DNA of 15,060 nt from Candidatus Pacearchaeota archaeon (GCA_002690445.1 NZER01000168.1:1-15060); one strand, 5' to 3'. Numbered from the stretch's first letter, positions 6,553-14,115 are shown. Notes: generated by a model from the letters alone, not told the origin. Translations and numbers: made by a program.

Positions 6553-6969
6553 TTATATATTTACCGAAAACTTCTCCAAAATGTATTTGGGCGAAAGGGA
6601 TGCTAAATCCTCCTCCACAATCTCTAAAACTTTAAAATTATTATTTTCAAGCCACACCATTTTGTGATGATCTCTCTTTATGGACTTCAAATAATTGGCT
6701 CGTGAGTTGCCATGAAAGAACTTGTTAAATGACTCGTGTTGGGGCCCTTGCACCTCGACAGCTATCCTTTTTGTCATATTTATGAAATCTACTTTCATCC
6801 TAGTACCGTAAACTGGGAACTCTTCGTAGCAGATATGTTTCTCCCAAAAGGGTTTGAAAAACTGTTTGACCTCAAACTGAATGTTTGAACGGCATTCTTT
6901 GTTCCAATCCACTCGGTATTTGTGAACGCTTTTGTATCTAAGTTTTCCTCTGACGTCATACAGCTTCAC
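6553..6969 (-). CDS. Small PD-(D/E)XK-type endonuclease
   Basis: This 138-residue protein has the pattern of Vsr/DUF559-like and phage resolvase-type nucleases. E50 follows the first helix (CYEEFPVYG), then come TRMKVDFINMTKRIAVEVQG (57-75) with D61 and E72-V-Q74 as the D...ExQ catalytic signature, RDHHKMVWLENNNFKVLEI (99-117), and a short helical end. Q in place of K in the last position is seen in several branches of the fold. Lying directly downstream of recA, it may act on branched or mismatched recombination intermediates. The start is GTG, overlapping the recA stop by 4 bp (GTGA). An MKLYDVRG N-terminus leaves no better start. The fold is well supported; the substrate is a guess. Confidence 0.72.
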   Translation of the reverse strand: MKLYDVRGKLRYKSVHKYRVDWNKECRSNIQFEVKQFFKPFWEKHICYEEFPVYGTRMKVDFINMTKRIAVEVQGPQHESFNKFFHGNSRANYLKSIKRDHHKMVWLENNNFKVLEIVEEDLASLSPKYILEKFSVNI

Positions 6970-8051
6970 TTGATTTCAAGGGCTTTTTTAAATTTATTGA
7001 AAAGGTAATCCCGAACTTCGTGCATCTCCTCTAAGTATTTACGAAAATTGTCTAGGCCTTGATGTTTCGCTTCTATTTCCAAGCCTTCTTTCTTAAGTTC
7101 TTTAACTAGGTTGTCTCCAACCACAATCCAAGCCCCCTTGGAAGTTGCCATGTCCCATTGCAAAAGCATGTCGATAATCTCGTACTCTGTCCAAATGCTG
7201 CGTCCTCCTGTGCGGCCGTATTTGATAGGGTATTTCACTTCTGTCCCGGTCCTTTCGTTAGCTGATTTACGAAAGACTACCTTACACCAATGTCCATCCG
7301 GTTTCTTCTCTTTGGGTGGAATCGTGTCTCCTCCCCATCGCGGCTGAAATTCTAAAATCCAATCAGAGTAATGTAATAATGCGTTTCCTCCTGACGCGTT
7401 AGTAAGTTTGGGGTCAGTTTTTTCGTAGGCGTTAAGACTAACCTTGCTTCTTACTTGCGAAATCATGAAACAGATGTGACCCTTTGTTGCTAGACCCAAA
7501 GCCATTTTCTTTAAGAAATTGGAGCTTAAGACAGACCCTCCGGCAACCTTGTCCGAGTCTTCAAAAGAACGATCCATGTCCTTCTTGGGAACCATCGCGT
7601 CCATAGAATCTATGATAAAAAAATATTTACAATTAGTAGGGTTGTTTGTGATTAAGTCCCTCATCAGCTGTAGAACGCTTTCAAAAATGTTACTTTTATA
7701 AACAAACCATTTGGCAGATGAAGTATCAACTCCGGAGCGCGCAATCATGTCGGAAGTAAGCCTTCCTTCTGATTTAATATAGACAACCATTGAGTTGTCG
7801 ACAGTGGTTTGAAAGTTACGCGCAAAGGAAAGAGCGCAGGAAGTTTTTCCTCCTTCGGCCACCCCGGACGCCCTGATGATAGAAGGACGAATCCCACCCG
7901 ACATTTCGATATCTAGTAATAAGCTTCCACTGGAAACTTTATATTCTGGGGTTTTCTCAAAGTTAAAATGATCCTCCTTGTTACTTTGGAGGTAGTTCTT
8001 TATCTGCTGTTCGGGGGTTATTGATTCAGTTGTTTTCTTTTTTGCTGCCAT
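6966..8051 (-). CDS. recA: RecA-type recombinase
   Basis: This 361-residue strand-exchange ATPase is close to bacterial RecA in length. The core opens with VSSGSLLLDIEMSGGIRPS (39-57). Walker A is GVAEGGKTS (63-71) with K69 and T70, and YIKSEGRL (91-98) supplies the catalytic glutamate E95. Walker B is YFFIIDSMDAM (143-153), ISQVR (198-202) matches the RecA FINQIR region, and the DNA-binding L2 region ends in ASGGNALLHYSD (219-230). The later part (IKYGRTGG, then EIIDMLLQWDMATSKGAW) follows the RecA pattern VKYG...EIIDLG...SGAWY. The protein would drive recombination-dependent replication and repair with the two nucleases. The ATG lies 26 bp inside the end of the zinc-finger gene with no clear ribosome site. 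A promoter-like sequence lies about 75 bp upstream. Confidence 0.93.
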   Translation of the reverse strand: MAAKKKTTESITPEQQIKNYLQSNKEDHFNFEKTPEYKVSSGSLLLDIEMSGGIRPSIIRASGVAEGGKTSCALSFARNFQTTVDNSMVVYIKSEGRLTSDMIARSGVDTSSAKWFVYKSNIFESVLQLMRDLITNNPTNCKYFFIIDSMDAMVPKKDMDRSFEDSDKVAGGSVLSSNFLKKMALGLATKGHICFMISQVRSKVSLNAYEKTDPKLTNASGGNALLHYSDWILEFQPRWGGDTIPPKEKKPDGHWCKVVFRKSANERTGTEVKYPIKYGRTGGRSIWTEYEIIDMLLQWDMATSKGAWIVVGDNLVKELKKEGLEIEAKHQGLDNFRKYLEEMHEVRDYLFNKFKKALEIK

Positions 8052-8499
8052 ACTTGATAAAATCTTTAATGTTGGTAGACTTCTTCGAAATCACCTTGTC
8101 GTCACCGACTTTGACGTCAGGTACATTATGCCGAATAGGGGGGGGTAAGTCAAGACAAAATTTGGCGTACTCTATTTTGAGGTAAGCCCATCCTCGAGGA
8201 GCAATATACCAAGTCAGGCTATCCGCGTCAAATTTGGGCGGCAACGCCTCCCAAAAAGCTTTGAGAGGGTATTTTTTAATTAACTTTTTAGCAAAGCCCA
8301 TTTCCCTTAACGAAGCGTTTTTATCTTTCCATATGGAATTCGAGCTCTTTAGTAATTTGTTAATTATGAACCCGTTTAGCGTCTCTTCGGGTTTCTTTCT
8401 TCCTTTTTTTAGGCAGGGGGTAGAACAAAACTTTTTTTTATAGGGCGAGAGGAACGGTTCTTTACAATGCTCGCACTCAAATTTTTTTAGCTTCGCCAT
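8026..8499 (-). CDS. Small zinc-finger protein, function unknown
   Basis: This 157-residue basic protein opens with one zinc-binding module: C9-x2-C12 in FECEHCKEPF and C25-x3-C29 in KFCSTPCLKKG, preceded and followed by lysines. The middle (33-115) is predicted mostly helical (NGFIINKLLKSSNSIWKD, then REMGFAKKLIKKYP, then TWYIAPRGWAYLKIEYAKFC). The last 35 residues are lysine-rich. I do not recognise a family. The zinc module resembles those of small phage nucleic-acid-binding proteins and HNH nucleases, but no HNH or other catalytic motif follows. It is the first gene of the replication block after the only real intergenic gap, with a GGAGGT ribosome site, and it overlaps recA by 26 bp. A DNA-binding or recombination-mediator role would fit but is unproven. 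Confidence 0.7.
   Translation of the reverse strand: MAKLKKFECEHCKEPFLSPYKKKFCSTPCLKKGRKKPEETLNGFIINKLLKSSNSIWKDKNASLREMGFAKKLIKKYPLKAFWEALPPKFDADSLTWYIAPRGWAYLKIEYAKFCLDLPPPIRHNVPDVKVGDDKVISKKSTNIKDFIKYGSKKENN
8125..8153 (-). promoter_or_regulatory. Candidate sigma70 promoter upstream of recA
   Basis: TTGACT (plus 8148-8153, 5 of 6), a 17-bp spacer and CATAAT (plus 8125-8130, 5 of 6) lie inside the zinc-finger gene. The -10 box ends 73 nt before the recA ATG, so this could give recA its own transcript with a leader of about 65 nt. The spacer contains a run of eight C on the coding strand. This is sequence match only, within a coding region, so chance is possible. Confidence 0.35.
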
Positions 8500-8500
8500 C

Positions 8501-8507
8501 GACCTCC
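8501..8507 (-). promoter_or_regulatory. Strong but close ribosome binding site of the zinc-finger gene
   Basis: GGAGGT lies 2 nt before the ATG at 8499, closer than the usual 5-9 nt. It directly abuts the -10 box of the candidate promoter, so a transcript from that promoter might not contain it. It may serve only read-through transcripts from the glycan cluster. Confidence 0.4.
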
Positions 8508-8536
8508 ACTCTAATGGGTCCGGGGTCTTATGTCAA
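8508..8536 (-). promoter_or_regulatory. Sigma70-type promoter at the head of the replication block
   Basis: A perfect TTGACA (plus 8531-8536), a 17-bp spacer and TAGAGT (plus 8508-8513, 4 of 6) occupy the only real intergenic gap of the window (8500-8576). The -10 box ends 8 nt before the ATG of the zinc-finger gene, so the transcript would be leaderless or start with one base. Its position at the change from glycan genes to replication genes supports it. The rest of the gap, between the gmd stop and the -35 box, holds only a weak 4-bp hairpin (plus 8561-8571) followed by five T on the minus strand, too weak to call a terminator. Confidence 0.5.
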
Positions 8537-8576
8537 GCTTTGTGTGGTATTTTTGAAAAACTTCAGAGAAGGGGGC

Positions 8577-9629
8577 TCAGGGGGAAAAAGTCCGTTTTTT
8601 TGCAATTTCAAGGTCATTGTCCACCATCCTTTTCACTAAATCTTGGAAGGAAAATTGAGGACTCCATCCTAACTCTTCTCTAATAGGTGTGGAGTCTCCG
8701 TGGAGGATGTCTACTTCTCCGGGACGATAAAACTCTTCATTAACTTCGGCTAAAATTTTATTTTCCTCGTAAATTCTAAATTTTTCGTCAAGTCCTTCGC
8801 CACTCCATAGTCCGGGAATTCCCGCTTCCTGAAAGGCTAAAGAAACAAATTCTTTTACGGTATGGGTTTCATTGCTTGAAAGAATATACTCTTTGGGGGT
8901 CTCTTGATTGAGCATCAGCCATACCCCCGCCATGAAATCTTCAGAATCCGACCAGTCACGTATAGAGTCAACGTTCCCCAACTGGAGAGGCTGAAAACTT
9001 TCGTCACGGTCTAGCGCGCACTTAATTCGTGCAACTGACTTTGTGATTTTTCGGGTAACGAATTCTTCACCTCGTCTTATTCCTTCGTGGTTGAATAAAA
9101 TACCGTGAACAGCAAAAATGTCATACGATTCACGATAAACCTTTGTGATGAATCTTGAGGCTACCTTTGAAACTCCATAGGGGCTTCGGGGTTTAGGGGG
9201 GTGAGCCTTGTCTTGTGGGCTATAATCTACGTCACCCATCTCCTCGGAGCTTCCCGCGCTGTAAAAACGACATTTAGGCTGAAACCTTCTAATGGATTCC
9301 AAGCACCTCAATGTTCCCAAAGCGTTGGTGTCTAAAACGTGCTCCGGCATGTCCCAGCTGCATCCTACGAAGGAATTCGCCGCAAAATTGATAAAATAAT
9401 CAGGTTGAATTTCTTGAACGAGCCTGTCTAGAGACCCTCCGTCAGTTAGATCGGCATATACAAGCTGAAACCTTTCGTCGTCTATAAAGCTAGAGCAGTT
9501 GGAAAGATTAATATTCGAGGAACGTCGAGTCATCCCGTAAATAAGGTAGTCGGTTTCTCTAAGTAGGTAGTCGACCATGTTAGGACCGTCTTGACCGGTC
9601 ACTCCCGTTACTAATACTCTTTTAGGCAT
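8577..9629 (-). CDS. gmd: GDP-mannose 4,6-dehydratase
   Basis: The enzyme converts GDP-D-mannose to GDP-4-keto-6-deoxy-D-mannose in the cytoplasm using bound NADP. This 350-residue extended short-chain dehydrogenase shows the nucleotide loop GVTGQDG (9-15), RRSS (35-38), DLTDGGSL (60-67), SAGSSEE (124-130) with S127 in place of the usual catalytic Thr and with E129, SPYGVSK (149-155) with Y151 and K155, and NHEGIRRGEEFVTRKITKSV (180-199), the hallmark of Gmd. RDWSDSEDFMAGVWLML and the C-terminal YRPGEVDILHGD with LGW also match. Length is normal. It overlaps fcl by 8 bp (ATGCCTAA), making a two-gene GDP-fucose unit at the end of the glycan cluster. Genes of this kind are known in marine myoviruses. 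Confidence 0.96.
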   Translation of the reverse strand: MPKRVLVTGVTGQDGPNMVDYLLRETDYLIYGMTRRSSNINLSNCSSFIDDERFQLVYADLTDGGSLDRLVQEIQPDYFINFAANSFVGCSWDMPEHVLDTNALGTLRCLESIRRFQPKCRFYSAGSSEEMGDVDYSPQDKAHPPKPRSPYGVSKVASRFITKVYRESYDIFAVHGILFNHEGIRRGEEFVTRKITKSVARIKCALDRDESFQPLQLGNVDSIRDWSDSEDFMAGVWLMLNQETPKEYILSSNETHTVKEFVSLAFQEAGIPGLWSGEGLDEKFRIYEENKILAEVNEEFYRPGEVDILHGDSTPIREELGWSPQFSFQDLVKRMVDNDLEIAKKRTFSP

Positions 9630-10554
9630 TTTTCTTATACCAATTGTAAGTCAGATCGAGGCCCTCTTCTAAACTATATTTATGGGTCCACCCTAGTTTA
9701 TTTATGCGCGAATTGTCTCCCACCCGCTTTAATACTCCGTCGGGTTTATCGGTTTGAAATGTTATATCTCCTTCATAACCAACGACTTGCGCAATCTTCG
9801 AAGCAAGATCCTCTATGGAACATTCTTCTCCTGTTCCTACATTGAGGTGGGTGGCTCCGTCCTTATAAATATCGTCTGCTGTTATATTTTCGATTGCGAA
9901 TGCACATGCATCAGCCAAATCGTCTACATATTGGAACTCCCTTTTAGCTTTCCCAGTTCCCCATACTTCTACTGAAGGGAGATTGTCTCGTTTTGCTTCA
10001 TGAAATTTCCTTAACAAAGCGGGTAAAACATGAGAATTTTCGAGGTGAAAATTGTCGTGTGGGCCGTATTGATTGGTGGGCATTAAAGAAAAGAAGTCGC
10101 GGCCATACTGACGGTAATAGCTCTGGCACATTTTAATTCCCGCTATTTTTGATATGGCATAGGGCTCGTTGGTTGGTTCGAGGGGCGAAGTGAGTAGATA
10201 TTCTTCTTTTATGGGTTGCTCAGCAAATTTTGGATAAATACAAATACTACCAAGGAAAATTAATTTTTTTATGGCGTGTTTGTGGCACGAATTGATTATG
10301 TTGTTTTGTATTTGAAGGTTTTGGTAGATAAAATCTGCGGGATATACATTATTTGCGTGAATACCTCCCACTTTTGCCGCTGCATCAATAACTGCGTCTG
10401 GTTTATTGGCTTCGAAAAACAGATCAGTCATTTTTTGATCCATTAGATCCAAGCTGTTCCTGTCTGCAAAAAGAAGGGAAACATCTTCTTTTTCTAGCCT
10501 TCTCTTGATGGCAGAGCCGACAAGTCCATTATGTCCGGCGATAAATATTTTCAC
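9622..10554 (-). CDS. fcl: GDP-L-fucose synthase
   Basis: This bifunctional epimerase-reductase turns the Gmd product into GDP-L-fucose with NADPH. From the GTG at 10554 it has 310 residues, close to the usual 310-320. It shows KIFIAGHNGLVGSAI (2-16), AAKVGGIHANNVYPADF (59-75), LGSICIYPK (101-109) with S103 and C105, EPYAISKIAG (130-139) with Y132 and K136, and NSHVLPALLRKF (173-184) with H175. These match the catalytic Ser, Cys, Tyr, Lys and His of the E. coli enzyme. RREFxYVDD is present as KREFQYVDD (204-212). The frame is open for 39 codons further to an ATG at 10671, but that stretch overlaps the upstream gene by 110 bp and adds residues before the first beta strand. The GTG lies 7 bp after the upstream stop. 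Confidence 0.95.
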   Translation of the reverse strand: MKIFIAGHNGLVGSAIKRRLEKEDVSLLFADRNSLDLMDQKMTDLFFEANKPDAVIDAAAKVGGIHANNVYPADFIYQNLQIQNNIINSCHKHAIKKLIFLGSICIYPKFAEQPIKEEYLLTSPLEPTNEPYAISKIAGIKMCQSYYRQYGRDFFSLMPTNQYGPHDNFHLENSHVLPALLRKFHEAKRDNLPSVEVWGTGKAKREFQYVDDLADACAFAIENITADDIYKDGATHLNVGTGEECSIEDLASKIAQVVGYEGDITFQTDKPDGVLKRVGDNSRINKLGWTHKYSLEEGLDLTYNWYKKNA

Positions 10555-10561
10555 AGTATTA

Positions 10562-11515
10562 TTATGCAAAGGGTCGGGGCAGTCTTCCAGTTTTTTTAAC
10601 AAATTGTTCTCTAAGCTGAGGCACTTGCCATATATGCAAGGGTTCGAAAAACTCAGCCCCATACTCTTCAAACCATTTTAGTGTTTCGGGCAAGATGTCC
10701 TTCCTTAAAAAGTTTTCCTCTTTCCATTCTGGGTCAAAATTAGGATGCGGCGGCAGAGGAATCCCGTCGGTCCATGAATCGGGCATTTTGGTGGAATGCG
10801 CGACTGCTTGGGGGATGTACATTTCGTCTAAAAGGGTGATGAGATATTTTTGGTTGATCAGGCTCGCTTCCTGTGGTCGTTGAATAAGTTCGCTACATCT
10901 CAACCAGCTTTGTTTAAGTTGAAAATTATTAAAAAAAGAAAATTGATAGTGCAGGGTTCCCCCTTCTTTTAGTGGAACATTTTTCCAAGGTGGGCCTCCC
11001 GTGTCTTCGTTGGGGCCGGGCGTCCTTCCGTGATGCATGTGTTGGTTGGTGTTGTAGCTGGTATCACCGTCATAACATACCGCAAAATCCTTCCAGTTAT
11101 TACTCCAAACAGTATTGTCTTCTCTGTAGTGGGTAGTTGACTTCCATAAAGCAAGCCATTGTAAGCTTAATTTTTCGCCGGGCTTGAGGGAAAAGATGCG
11201 CTCTCTAGCTCCCTCTACGAAATTGGTGGTAAAAGTCTCATCGGCATCCAAACATACTAGGTGCGTAGCCCCTCTCTCTAAGGCTGCGCTTAAAGTTTTT
11301 TGCCTAATAGGTCCTTCTGACCACCCCGAGCTAAATTTTTGAAGGTCCTTCGCGCTATAAACTAATGCTCCCGCGCTTTTTAAAATTTCTGCACCTTTGT
11401 CAATAGAGTTATCGTCCACCGCTATAATTTCATCAACAACGGGGAGGACATTGGAAAGGTAAGTTGGAAGAAAGGGTGCTTCGTTTTTAAATGGTAGTAA
11501 AGCTGTGATTTTCAT
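10562..11515 (-). CDS. GT-A fold (family 2-like) glycosyltransferase
   Basis: This 317-residue cytoplasmic protein carries the classical GT-A start, KITALLPFKNEAPFLPTYLSN (2-22). VDEIIAVDDNSIDKG (27-41) has the DD that contacts the nucleotide, and THLVCLDADETF (84-95) has D90-A-D92 as the metal-binding DxD. PIRQKTLSAALERGATH between them fits the GT2 pattern. The remainder (LQWLALWKS, then HHGRTPGPNEDTGGPPWKN, then LHYQFSFFNNFQLKQSW) is typical of acceptor regions with conserved His and Trp, similar to stand-alone transferases in capsule and phage glycan clusters. No membrane helix is seen. The donor is unknown; GDP-fucose made by the next two genes is one possibility, although fucosyltransferases are usually of other families. 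Confidence 0.88.
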   Translation of the reverse strand: MKITALLPFKNEAPFLPTYLSNVLPVVDEIIAVDDNSIDKGAEILKSAGALVYSAKDLQKFSSGWSEGPIRQKTLSAALERGATHLVCLDADETFTTNFVEGARERIFSLKPGEKLSLQWLALWKSTTHYREDNTVWSNNWKDFAVCYDGDTSYNTNQHMHHGRTPGPNEDTGGPPWKNVPLKEGGTLHYQFSFFNNFQLKQSWLRCSELIQRPQEASLINQKYLITLLDEMYIPQAVAHSTKMPDSWTDGIPLPPHPNFDPEWKEENFLRKDILPETLKWFEEYGAEFFEPLHIWQVPQLREQFVKKTGRLPRPFA

Positions 11516-11525
11516 TTTAATATTT

Positions 11526-11548
11526 GGGGTTATAGTATCATAAACCCC
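11526..11548. other. Short hairpin at a gene junction
   Basis: A 6-bp inverted repeat (GGGGTT / AACCCC) with an 11-nt loop straddles the stop codon of the TylF-like methyltransferase gene and ends 10 nt before the ATG of the glycosyltransferase gene. No T run follows on the minus strand, so it is not a standard terminator. It could affect re-initiation or RNA stability, or it may be chance. Confidence 0.25.
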
Positions 11549-12381
11549 GCTTGCGAGAAGCTGTCTTCGGAAGTTTGAAGGGAGATGGGATAATATTCTA
11601 AATTAGCGCTTAATAAAAACTCAGCGAAAGCCCTTATCTCATCTCTTTTGTCGCTTGGATAGCCAAGAGGGGGAAATTCGTCAAAGCATATCACCGTACC
11701 CGGTTGAATGCGATCTTTCAACAGGGTTAAAACTGTTTTGGTGGAAGAATATAAGTCACAATCTATATGAATAAAACTAGCCTTTTCATCATTTTCTTCT
11801 AAAAATTTAGGGATAGTTTTTTCAAATAACCCAGTGTGTAATTGCACATTATCTGGCCAGTTCTTTCTTACTCCCCCAAACTCAGTTACAAAACTGATTA
11901 ATTCCGGAGGCTTCCCTCCTAGGTCAAATGTACCTTTTTCGCATTCGTTTTCCCAATCTTCTCCAAGCCCTTCGAAGCTGTCAAAACCGTAAACCTTCTT
12001 TCCTTCTGGGCAAATCTTGGATAATGCGTAAATTGTACGACCGGTATAAACCCCAAATTCAGCCCAAAAACCTGTGTTTTCTTTTATGTAGATCCTCGAT
12101 CTTCCTTTTTTATCCTTGGTGATTCCTCCTTTTGTAAACGATAAGCAGTACGCAAAATGGCTTCGGTCGTCACCATTGACGTGTGGGCGTCTCCATAAGG
12201 AGTCGTTCAAGCACGAGTCCCAAATTGTTCTCGTAGCTTCGCTTACCTCTTTCTCTCTTTTTTTGTTGGAGGAGATAATAGTTTCTAGGTTTTCTCCGCT
12301 GTCTTTTTTTAAGTAATCGAAAAGGACTTTTGTTGCGCGAGAGAGATAATCCAATTGGTCTTCTATTTTTTTGTCTTCCAT
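11530..12381 (-). CDS. TylF/MycF-like sugar O-methyltransferase
   Basis: This 283-residue protein belongs to the macrocin O-methyltransferase (TylF) family, which methylates hydroxyls of deoxysugars using S-adenosylmethionine and a divalent metal. The core shows FWAEFGVYTGRTIYALS (105-121) for SAM binding, KVYGFDSFEGLGEDW (129-143) with the family FDSFEGLP-like motif, SFIHIDCDLYSSTKTVL (202-218) with metal-binding Asp residues, and VICFDEFPPLGYP (230-242). The first about 95 residues are a helical, charged extension without a recognised domain. Lying 2 bp after another methyltransferase gene and upstream of glycosyltransferase and fucose genes, it probably methylates a sugar of the glycan built by this cluster. 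The substrate cannot be read from the sequence. Confidence 0.88.
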   Translation of the reverse strand: MEDKKIEDQLDYLSRATKVLFDYLKKDSGENLETIISSNKKREKEVSEATRTIWDSCLNDSLWRRPHVNGDDRSHFAYCLSFTKGGITKDKKGRSRIYIKENTGFWAEFGVYTGRTIYALSKICPEGKKVYGFDSFEGLGEDWENECEKGTFDLGGKPPELISFVTEFGGVRKNWPDNVQLHTGLFEKTIPKFLEENDEKASFIHIDCDLYSSTKTVLTLLKDRIQPGTVICFDEFPPLGYPSDKRDEIRAFAEFLLSANLEYYPISLQTSEDSFSQAGFMIL

Positions 12382-12383
12382 AA

Positions 12384-13031
12384 TTAAAATTTAAATGCTG
12401 TGAAACCCTTATAAACTCCAGAGGAGTGGGAAAAAGTCGTCGAAAATTCAAAGTGCCAATCCATAAACCGACTTGCCCACCACTGAGGGGTTCTAACATG
12501 CCAACATCCTCCCACATTCGCACTAGCGTTTCCCCAATTTTCAGAAAAACTTACAAAAGAACCCACTGGAGAAATTTTATAAATTGCATCACAAATAGAT
12601 ATAACTAAATCATCTGGCATATGAGACAAGACACACATAAAATTAAAAAAGGTGGGCTCCGTAAGGTTTAGTCGCAAAATCTCTTCTTCGGCAAAGCCGT
12701 CTATCCATTCTATGCCATCTATGTTTGGGTGAAGTTTCTTGCTAATTTCAACAGCGGCTGTAGAGGGTTCTATTGCGTAAACTTTCTCGTATCCCCTTTT
12801 TCTTACTAGATAAGAACTAAACCAGCCCGTGCCGCTGCCTATATCCACGGCACATTTTACCCAATTGAATTTATCTAGGTCTTTCCCTTGGGGGTGGTCG
12901 CTTTTGTATAACTCTATGTAATTTGCCAGCTCTTTCCTTACTAGAGCTTCTCTCTCTCGTTCTAGAGCGGCGCTCTCTTCGTACTGGGAATCGTGAGTCT
13001 CGAAAGAAATTTGATTAAAACTAGATTTCAT
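12384..13031 (-). CDS. Class I SAM-dependent methyltransferase
   Basis: This 215-residue single-domain protein has the SAM-binding motif CAVDIGSGTGWFSSYLVRKR (60-79). The acidic end of strand 2 is KVYAIEPS (83-90) with E88, FFNFMCVLSHMPDD (128-141) is the usual strand-4 region, and SPVGSFVSFSENWGN (154-168) follows. The C-terminal part is tryptophan-rich (GCWHVRTPQWWASRFMDWHF at 175-194), like methyltransferases of the Methyltransf_11/12/23 type found with O-antigen genes. It starts by an 11-bp overlap with the upstream glycosyltransferase gene and ends 2 bp before the TylF-like gene. The acceptor is unknown; a sugar or lipid-linked glycan is inferred from context. Confidence 0.85.
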   Translation of the reverse strand: MKSSFNQISFETHDSQYEESAALEREREALVRKELANYIELYKSDHPQGKDLDKFNWVKCAVDIGSGTGWFSSYLVRKRGYEKVYAIEPSTAAVEISKKLHPNIDGIEWIDGFAEEEILRLNLTEPTFFNFMCVLSHMPDDLVISICDAIYKISPVGSFVSFSENWGNASANVGGCWHVRTPQWWASRFMDWHFEFSTTFSHSSGVYKGFTAFKF

Positions 13032-14115
13032 TACAGTCTTTAAAAATTTTTATTATTTTTTGCATGTTTCCTTTAATAGACAAATGCTTTTTAAATCGCT
13101 CAGAGCTTCTTTCTCCAAACTTTGTCCTCATATCTTTGTCCAAAAACTTTTTCATTAAAGAAGAATATTCTTTTGCGGAGTTGGCGATAAATCCTGCATC
13201 ACCTATAGTTTCAACATGTCCCATCGCTGGAGCAGAATGACTTATAGCTGGTGAGCCGTATGACATTCCTTCCGCTATGCAATGTCCAAATGTTTCGCCG
13301 TCTTTTCTACCATGACTATAAACATCTAACGTACGTAAAAATTTATTTATTTCGTTAGTATTTCCAGAAAAATCAATAGAGTAAAAATTTTTCAAAGCTA
13401 AGTCCTTAGCCTGCTGTCTATAGAGAGATGAGCCTCCCATAAGTAAAAAAGCTGTATTATCGTTTTCTATTTGAGAATAAGCTTCAAGGGGTATCCGGGA
13501 ATAGATTCCTTCATTATCTCTCTGGTGCATACCAAAAACCACTTTATTATCTAAAGATAGTTCATTTTTTAAATTAGGGCCTTCTGTCGGCATGTGCTCA
13601 GTAAACAGAGGTATTATTTCGTAGTCCCCAACACCACCAGCCCTCAGCCACGAGTCAGCTTGGTATCGAGAGATATGGACAGTTTTGTATATGTTTTTGG
13701 TCTCTCTGTCCGCCATGTTGGGTAATGTAATAAAGTCAACCTTAGGTTTTTTATCCATGTGCAGCCATGGGAATTCTGGGTGACCAGCCCTAGTAGAAGT
13801 GATAATATCGTAATCTGATTCATTAAACACCTCCCAAAAATTAGTATTAACCCAAGGGTGAGTATAGGTTCTCACATCTTTATACCCTACATTGAATTTT
13901 ATCAAATTAACCGTTGAGTTTTCCATGTGTTGCAGGCGCGATTCGTCTGTTGTTGAGTGCTCGAAGTCAGACCCTAAATAGGGAGCAGCGTCACAGTAAT
14001 AATAGTCTACGCGAAACTCGTCAACGGGTAAGTTGGCTGCAATCGTCTGGTACCACTTTTCCGTGCCTCCCGCGCACAGCCCTCCAAATTTTATAAAAGC
14101 TATTTTTTTAGACAT
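13021..14115 (-). CDS. GT-B fold glycosyltransferase (GT1/GT4-like)
   Basis: This 364-residue protein has two Rossmann-like halves. The N-terminal half opens with KKIAFIKFGGLCAGGTEKWYQ (3-23), the glycine-rich acceptor-side loop with GGTE. The C-terminal half begins near KVVFGMHQRDNEG (191-203) and carries DVYSHGRKDGETFGHCIAEGMSYGSPAIS (264-292), where E274 and E282 form the E-x7-E pattern that contacts the sugar nucleotide. GHVETIGDAGFI (299-310) and helical segments finish the domain. These proteins are retaining transferases using nucleotide sugars. It overlaps both neighbours, by 8 bp (ATGTCTAA) with the upstream glycosyltransferase gene and 11 bp with the methyltransferase gene. Donor and acceptor are unknown. 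Confidence 0.88.
   Translation of the reverse strand: MSKKIAFIKFGGLCAGGTEKWYQTIAANLPVDEFRVDYYYCDAAPYLGSDFEHSTTDESRLQHMENSTVNLIKFNVGYKDVRTYTHPWVNTNFWEVFNESDYDIITSTRAGHPEFPWLHMDKKPKVDFITLPNMADRETKNIYKTVHISRYQADSWLRAGGVGDYEIIPLFTEHMPTEGPNLKNELSLDNKVVFGMHQRDNEGIYSRIPLEAYSQIENDNTAFLLMGGSSLYRQQAKDLALKNFYSIDFSGNTNEINKFLRTLDVYSHGRKDGETFGHCIAEGMSYGSPAISHSAPAMGHVETIGDAGFIANSAKEYSSLMKKFLDKDMRTKFGERSSERFKKHLSIKGNMQKIIKIFKDCNEI

Noticed and set aside
8112..8119. TGACGTCA palindrome upstream of recA
   Set aside because: A single 8-bp palindrome inside coding sequence, with no second copy seen and no matching regulator known.
8556..8571. Terminator after gmd
   Set aside because: Only a 4-bp stem (CTTC/GAAG) with a 3-nt loop precedes five T. 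Too weak to call.
10555..10671. N-terminal extension of fcl starting at an ATG at 10671
   Set aside because: It overlaps the upstream glycosyltransferase gene by 110 bp and adds 39 residues before the first strand of the Rossmann fold. The GTG at 10554 gives a normal-length protein.
12170..12523. Second minus-strand frame of 117 codons across two methyltransferase genes
   Set aside because: Arginine-rich out-of-frame translation spanning the end of one good gene and the start of another.
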